Shown piece after piece: positions 12,058 to 64,000 of a DNA stretch of 64,000 bases. This DNA comes from Phymorhynchus buccinoides. Taxonomy: Eukaryota > Mollusca > Gastropoda > Neogastropoda > Raphitomidae. Position numbers and translations under genes: made by a program. Each line of letters opens with the position of its first letter. Positions within the stretch are counted from its first letter, which is position 1. The notes below the pieces were generated by a model. That model was not told the DNA's origin. It saw nothing but the letters and a program-made list of their open reading frames with translations, and ran no database searches. The stretch lies in NCBI GenBank assembly GCA_017654935.2, contig CM065706.1, positions 13,545,353-13,609,352 of the forward strand, in the 5' to 3' direction.

Positions 12058-14350
12058 AGGGCGGGTGTGTGCTGCAGGGCAGCATTGCATGCTGGGACGG
12101 ACTGGCAAGGCCACACCCATCGGCTGCTCGCCCCCCCCCTCAGGGTCCCGCGCTCTGTGCAGATGGCACTGACCTCCCCTTTCTGCTTCTTCTACAACTA
12201 CTACTTCTACTTCATCCAATCAATCTGGCATCTGTGGATCGTGGTTTTTTGTCTTTCTTCTTGTGGGTTTTCGGATTTTTTCAGACTACCTCCCCCTCCC
12301 CCCTCCCCCCCCCCTCCTAAACTCCAGCTTCTCCCATCACCATCCACATATTTAGAAGAAGAAAAAAGAAAAGAAAAAAAGAATGTAAGATTTTTGTTTT
12401 TGAAGATTGTAGAGTTCTCTGTGTAGCAGGGTCTCTATTGTTTAGCCTTGAATCGATTGATTTAATAATAATCAGTAATGCAATTTTGTTTGAATATTTT
12501 TCTTCCTTTCTTTCTTTCTTCATAATCATCTTCTTTTTCCTTCTCTTTCTTCATGCTCGATTCCCGTCCTCATCACGAACTGTTTTCGGATTCTGACGAT
12601 TCTTTGGCTTGGTATTTGATAACAAGTTCGTCCTTCCGTTAATGAAACAAAAAAAACTCGGCTTTTGATCAGCTTTTGACCACCTGCTTTCAACTGAAGC
12701 ATTGGATATCAAAAAGAGGAAAAGAAAAAAACGGGCCGGTCTTGGCCGCGGCACCGGTAATTTACCAACCAATTTTGTTTTGTGTGTGGTTTTGTGTCCA
12801 AAGTATATATATATATATATATATATATACAGCATATGTAGTGGCTCATCACTTCTCACCTTTCACATCCCCCCACCCACCCACCCCCTGTCCTCCCACC
12901 CCAACCCCCACCCCACCCCACCCATTTCCCACCTCGTTCGGTCCTTTTTTTTTTTTTTTTTTTTGTCTTTCCTTCCCTTGTGGTGTCTTTCGGAGGTTTG
13001 GTGACGAAGAAGAGAGCTTCGCCTTTTTTTTTTTTTTACTGCATCGATTGATTGATTGATTGATTAACCGTGGGTATATTGCTGAGACAACGTTCAAGAC
13101 TTAAAAAAACCTTATGAAACAACACGAAGTACAGTTTAAGGGAAAAACAAAAACAGTTTTAAAAAAACCGACTCAACGTGAAGACAAATTGTTTATAATC
13201 CTGAACATCTTCAATCGCATCTTAGTGTTTTATAAAAAATAATTTAAAAAAACTGCGTGTTATTATTATTATTATTATGAACTGCATGAGGCCTGTCACC
13301 TCACTGTGCGCGGTCAGGTTTCTCCCTGAAGACCTTGTATCCTTCAAGCCATCTGCGGTCGGTCGTACACAGCGCGTGTATTGCACAAACCCAGGTTTTC
13401 TTCAAATTGTGGACAAGATCAGACTTCCCGTGATGTTTTAAAGACCTTTCCCCAGGATCTTTCAGTGATTATTTTTATTATTATTATTATTTTTTTTTTT
13501 TACCAACTTGTTGACTTCTACCCCTTTTTTTTTTTTTTCGTTGTTAAAAAACAAAACTAAAAGACACGAATTGAAAACCAACCAAACTTTACAGACAGGT
13601 TTTTTCTGTAGACACTTGGTGACCATCCGGGTGATTTAAAAAAAAAGTGCAGGTGATATATTATTTTTCTGCCCCTCGGAGGCTCCTCAATCTTAGACGC
13701 TTTTGCATTGGACTTAGAATCTACTTTGAATGCAGTGAGTGGAGTTTCCAACAGACTTCGTTCCGGACGTGTTGAGAGTAAATGTGATCTTACATGGCCG
13801 CCCACTGCTTTTGTTTTTTCGTTATTGGCCATTGTGGGTTGGTTTTTTTTTCCTTCTCTCTCTCTCTCTCTCGCTGAAACTGGTTGTTGTTTTGGGTAGG
13901 TTTTTTTTCTCAAGAAAACAAACCAAAACTAAAGACGTACACACAAGCACACACACGCACACGCACACACACACATAAGCAGCGAAACAGAAAAGAAAAA
14001 AAAATTACAACAAAAACAAATAATACACTTTTAATTAACTGTATAATTTCATACTGTTGAACTTTTTAAAAGGAACGTGTTGCTGATTCAGTGATTTGTG
14101 ATTAATCATAGTAGACTACAAGACAACAACAACAACAGCAAAAAGAAAAGGGGAAAGTAGTTTGGAACAATGAAACGAAGGGGGACTCATTCGTTATTCA
14201 TTGTGCGAGGAATTTATTATTTTAGGGGGTGCAACAAACTTGGAACAACTCGACAACTCATACAGGGATCGATGGCAAGCTCGTGCCCAAGGGGGGATGC
14301 TAGAACTTTGTTCTGTTATTCCCAAATAAAAAAATAAAAAGTGTAACTAA
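12058..14350 (+). other. Ythdf: YTHDF 3' UTR (inferred)
   Basis: About 2.3 kb of non-coding sequence from the stop codon to the AATAAA at 14325-14330. It contains T-, C- and A-rich tracts, a short (TA)n at 12804-12830, ATT repeats and TTTTTATTATTATT stretches typical of long animal 3' UTRs. No ORF looks coding. The end is placed only by the poly(A) signal. Confidence 0.6.
14325..14330 (+). terminator. Poly(A) signal AATAAA
   Basis: AATAAA is followed closely by a second AATAAA-like stretch and a GT-rich segment (ggtgttggtgtgttttgg) about 30 bases downstream, the usual arrangement of signal and downstream element. Confidence 0.6.
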
Positions 14351-14390
14351 GCATATCTGCTGGTGTTGGTGTGTTTTGGCTGACAGGGGA

Positions 14391-14853
14391 AGAATGTGTT
14401 GGATTGTGTGTGTGTGTTGATGTTAAGTGTACATATGTGTGTGGGTGTTAAGTTTATGCACTGCGTTTTGAAGAATGATTCCCAAGTTGTATGTGTTTTG
14501 GTTGACTGGGGGGGGGAGAATTTGTTGGATTGTGAGACTATTGTGTGTGTGTGTGCTGATGTTAAGTGTACGTATGTGTGTGGGTGTTAAGTTTATGCAC
14601 TGCGTTTCGAAGAATGATTCCCAAGTTGTATGTGTTTTGGTTGACTGGGGGGGGGGAGAATTTGTTGGATTGTGAGACTATTGTGTGTGTGTGTGCTGAT
14701 GTTAAGTGTACGTATGTGTGTGGGTGTTAAGTTTATGCACTGCGTTTCGAAGAATGATTCCCAAGTTGTATGTGTTTTGGTTGACTGGGGGGGAGAATTT
14801 GTTGGATTGTGAGACTATTGTGTGTGTGTGTGCTGATGTTAAGTGTACGTATA
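14391..14853. repeat. Minisatellite, about 143-bp unit, left part
   Basis: About 3.3 units. Each contains gttaagtttatgcactgcgt, agaatgattcccaagttgta, tgttttggttgactggggg, agaatttgttggattgtgag and a short (GT)n. The units are nearly identical. The array continues at 16560 after an inserted element and then meets the N gap. The small ORFs in it follow the repeat period and are not genes. Confidence 0.9.
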
Positions 14854-16559
14854 TGAGGCAATGTCAAAAGGTGCTTTCCAAGCAAGCGAAAAATAAAATG
14901 TCATTGTCAGCCATTCTTTTGACCTTTTCTGTTTCTTTTCAACTCCAGTAAAACGACTTTGTGTGAATTTATGGATAAATTAGCTTAGATTATGATTTAT
15001 CACAATTTTAAATTGTCTTCAGGAGGCATGTTACTTGTGACACGTGACAACATAAAGTACTATGATGTGTGAAGAGTAAAGCAAAGATCATCTTCATAAT
15101 GCAGAAATAAATAAAGTCACATTGCTAGAATAATCTGGTATAATTGTTTTTGACACTTTAGTAATAACACATGTGTTATGCTTAATTTTGTATCATCACC
15201 TACACATACGTCATCGCCTCACTTGCACACAATTGCCTACCATAAAAGAAAATCTCAGAAACAGCAAACAAATGTTTATTTCTTCAAAGAAACATTCCAT
15301 GTGTATATTGTAAAGCAATGATAAAAAAATTCAAGCCAAATGAATAAGAGAGTAGAACTTTATTTATGTTACTTGCTACACAAATCCATGTGACGACAAA
15401 TTGAAGTGTTGTCACAGGTAGCAAGTAACATGTGATTGAAGTCATTAAGTCTCATAAACCAACAGAAAAGAAAGTACTTTTTCAAGAAATATTGCTTCAG
15501 TATTACTGAAACAGCCAAAGTGTTGTGAAGTAAACTTGTAATGTGCCTAATTTCAACTTAAAATCGTAACTCATGAGTTACTTGTGACATGTGACACCAC
15601 AAGATCTCCCGTCACAGGGGGTCTCTTACCCTACAACATAATTTTGGCACCCACTAGCAGAAGAGTAGATCAAAATAAAGAAGTTTTGTGCCAAGCTGTC
15701 AACATTTCCATCCAAATTATTGCTTCAATCGAATTGATATAAAAATGAACTATGGTTTGTGTGTTACTTGCTACAAGATTATGTTACTTGTAACATAAAT
15801 TCCTCCGTGACAACAAAAATTTATGAGCCTTCTCTTCGCTCTTTCGATGTTGAAAAGAGTGGAAAAGCTATTGAGCATGCACACTGAGTCGAAGGTTTAC
15901 AGAAACTGTGGGTTCCGTTCTTGTTGACTGAATTTTTTAATTGTAATAAACATTGAAAGCTCATAAGTGTTACTTGTGACGTCGTGACGACAATCCGTAA
16001 ATGATGTAATTTTGCTAACTATTACAACAAAAAAACCTATTGTACTAATAGGTGTTAAAATGAGCAACTTCCAATGGATCTATAACCTTCGTTTTAGACT
16101 CGTTCTATATTTTTGTTAGTCAAGGCAAACAGTTATCTGCTAGCTCTCAATGTGACGACAATTGTAGCAAGTAACATACCGACTTTGAGGTCATATTACC
16201 GTAAAGATACACATGAACATTTTATTTTGAACATTATTATAGTTGCAAAGATTACAGAAGAACATAATACAACTGAAAATGGGTTTGCTATTTGTATCTA
16301 TTTGGAACCACAAGCCCTCCAAGTGGTGCACTGTTCACCACAGTCAAAATGCACGCCGATTTCGGCCATCTAGTGCCGGTATTTTCGCTAATAGTTTTTT
16401 TAATTTGATGTCTTCAATAGCTTTTACTGTTTAATAAACATTTTTAATGTTTCTACAACACAGACAGACTAATCACTGAGATCATAAGCATCATGAAATT
16501 AAGTTATGGACAATTTTGTGAGGTAGGGGTGGGGCATGGCACCTTTTGACATTGCCTCA
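14854..16559. mobile_element. 1706-bp TIR element with TA target duplication
   Basis: Perfect 21-bp terminal inverted repeats start TGAGGCAATGTCAAAAGGTG. TA lies on both flanks (14852-14853 and 16560-16561), and minisatellite continues on both sides. There is no ORF of transposase size. The 8-mer gttacttg recurs about eight times inside in both orientations (near 15029, 15368, 15413, 15575, 15763, 15782, 15968 and 16160), mostly followed by tgaca or ctaca. It looks like a non-autonomous Tc1/mariner-type or other TA-targeting element. Confidence 0.85.
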
Positions 16560-16986
16560 TATGTGTGTGGGTGTTAAGTTTATGCACTGCGTTTTGAAGA
16601 ATGATTCCCAAGTTGTATGTGTTTTGGTTGACTGGGGGGGGGAGAATTTGTTGGATTGTGAGACTATTGTGTGTGTGTGTGTGTTGATGTTAAGTGTACA
16701 TATGTGTGTGGGTGTTAAGTTTATGCACTGCGTTTTGAAGAATGATTCCCAAGTTGTATGTGTTTTGGTTGACTGGGGGGGAGAATTTGTTGGATTGTGA
16801 GACTATTGTGTGTGTGTGTGCTGATGTTAAGTGTACGTATATGTGTGGGTGTTAAGTTTGTGCACTGCGTTTTGAAGAATGATTCCCAAGTTGTATGTGT
16901 TTTGGTTGACTGGGGGAAGAATGTGATGGATTGTGAGACTATTTGTGTGTGTTGATGTTAAGTGCATGTATGTGTGGGTGTTAAGT
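16560..16986. repeat. Minisatellite, about 143-bp unit, right part, running into the gap
   Basis: Continuation of the 14391 array with about three units. The last one is cut by the first N. The assembly probably failed because of this array. Confidence 0.9.
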
Positions 16987-17486
16987 NNNNNNNNNNNNNN
17001 NNNNNNNNNNNNNNNNNNNNNNNNNNNNNNNNNNNNNNNNNNNNNNNNNNNNNNNNNNNNNNNNNNNNNNNNNNNNNNNNNNNNNNNNNNNNNNNNNNNN
17101 NNNNNNNNNNNNNNNNNNNNNNNNNNNNNNNNNNNNNNNNNNNNNNNNNNNNNNNNNNNNNNNNNNNNNNNNNNNNNNNNNNNNNNNNNNNNNNNNNNNN
17201 NNNNNNNNNNNNNNNNNNNNNNNNNNNNNNNNNNNNNNNNNNNNNNNNNNNNNNNNNNNNNNNNNNNNNNNNNNNNNNNNNNNNNNNNNNNNNNNNNNNN
17301 NNNNNNNNNNNNNNNNNNNNNNNNNNNNNNNNNNNNNNNNNNNNNNNNNNNNNNNNNNNNNNNNNNNNNNNNNNNNNNNNNNNNNNNNNNNNNNNNNNNN
17401 NNNNNNNNNNNNNNNNNNNNNNNNNNNNNNNNNNNNNNNNNNNNNNNNNNNNNNNNNNNNNNNNNNNNNNNNNNNNNNNNNNNNNN
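16987..17486. other. Scaffold gap, exactly 500 N
   Basis: The round length suggests a placeholder of unknown real size. The left flank is minisatellite and the right flank is a 5'-truncated SINE. The missing 3' exons of the hemocyanin gene should fall here. Confidence 0.95.
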
Positions 17487-17712
17487 GCCCATGAGCTTAG
17501 CACACGTTAAACCCAGTGGCAACGAAAAACTTGTCATTTGGTCAAAATGTACCCACCCCTTTCCTTCCTCATCAGTCACAAAAATTGCAATAAAAAATTA
17601 AAAAATTGGGTGGCGCGCCTCTGGCTGCGACGCGCTCTCCAGGTGGGAGCAACCCGAATTAGGCCTACACAGAGATGCTTTTGTGACCATAAAGTACCTA
17701 ATACCTAATCTA
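17487..17712 (+). repeat. SINE family 1, 5' end lost in the gap
   Basis: Contains cacacgttaaacccagtggc, gtggcgcgcctctggctgcg, gctctccaggtgggagcaac and the tail aaagtacctaatacctaatc. Confidence 0.75.
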
Positions 17713-17851
17713 GAACATAATCACATCAACATGGTTTTGAGCCTTTCTTCCGGCAAAAGTGGCATAGAACCTCCCCGGTTCCGTGTGGCAAAATAATCAA
17801 AGTGTCGATTGTGGCCACGGCATATTAGCTCAGAAGAAAGACATGCAATAC

Positions 17852-64000
<46,149 letters not shown>

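Noticed and set aside
14396..14951. Three similar ORFs in tandem
   Set aside because: They repeat with the roughly 143-bp minisatellite and lack any codon signature.
16827..17601. ORFs across the N gap
   Set aside because: They consist of undetermined bases.

Overview
This is a stretch of an animal nuclear genome, almost certainly a mollusc and most likely a gastropod. The evidence is a very large molluscan-type (type-3 copper) respiratory hemocyanin gene on the minus strand, GT-AG introns, and non-coding DNA crowded with microsatellites, tRNA-derived SINEs, LINE remnants and palindromic miniature transposons. The species cannot be read from the sequence. There are two protein-coding genes, arranged tail to tail, with no rRNA gene, no convincing functional tRNA gene and no CRISPR array.

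Left part (1-14.4 kb, plus strand): the 3' half of a YTHDF-family m6A-reader gene. One large exon (53-1891) carries the low-complexity region and the whole YTH domain. A 10.1-kb intron full of transposon remnants follows, and then a tiny last exon (12028-12057) that encodes nine residues and the stop. A long 3' UTR ends near a poly(A) signal at 14325. Downstream is a minisatellite of about 143 bp units, split by a 1706-bp TIR element and running into a scaffold gap of exactly 500 N (16987-17486).

Right part (64 kb down to 17.85 kb, minus strand): 22 exons of a hemocyanin subunit gene, placed by splice sites and reading frame. The 21 exons from 62644 down to 17852 join into 1319 codons with no stop. 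They encode the second half of one functional unit (FU I, CuB half), two complete units of about 413 residues (FU II and FU III, each with six copper-ligand histidines) and the first half of a fourth (FU IV, CuA half). The three introns between FUs are phase 1. The rest of FU IV and the gene's 3' end are absent; they should lie in the N gap or were lost there. The 5' part lies beyond position 64000.

The most unusual feature is that at least eight hemocyanin exons sit beside tandem, partial copies of their own exon edge (exon end, splice site and adjoining intron). These form arrays of decoy splice sites, some with in-frame stops. In addition, intron positions differ among the FUs, the phase-2 introns almost all split Arg codons as AG|R, and SINE 3' ends lie directly against exon borders. 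Together these point to a gene that is still expanding its introns by local duplication and transposon insertion.
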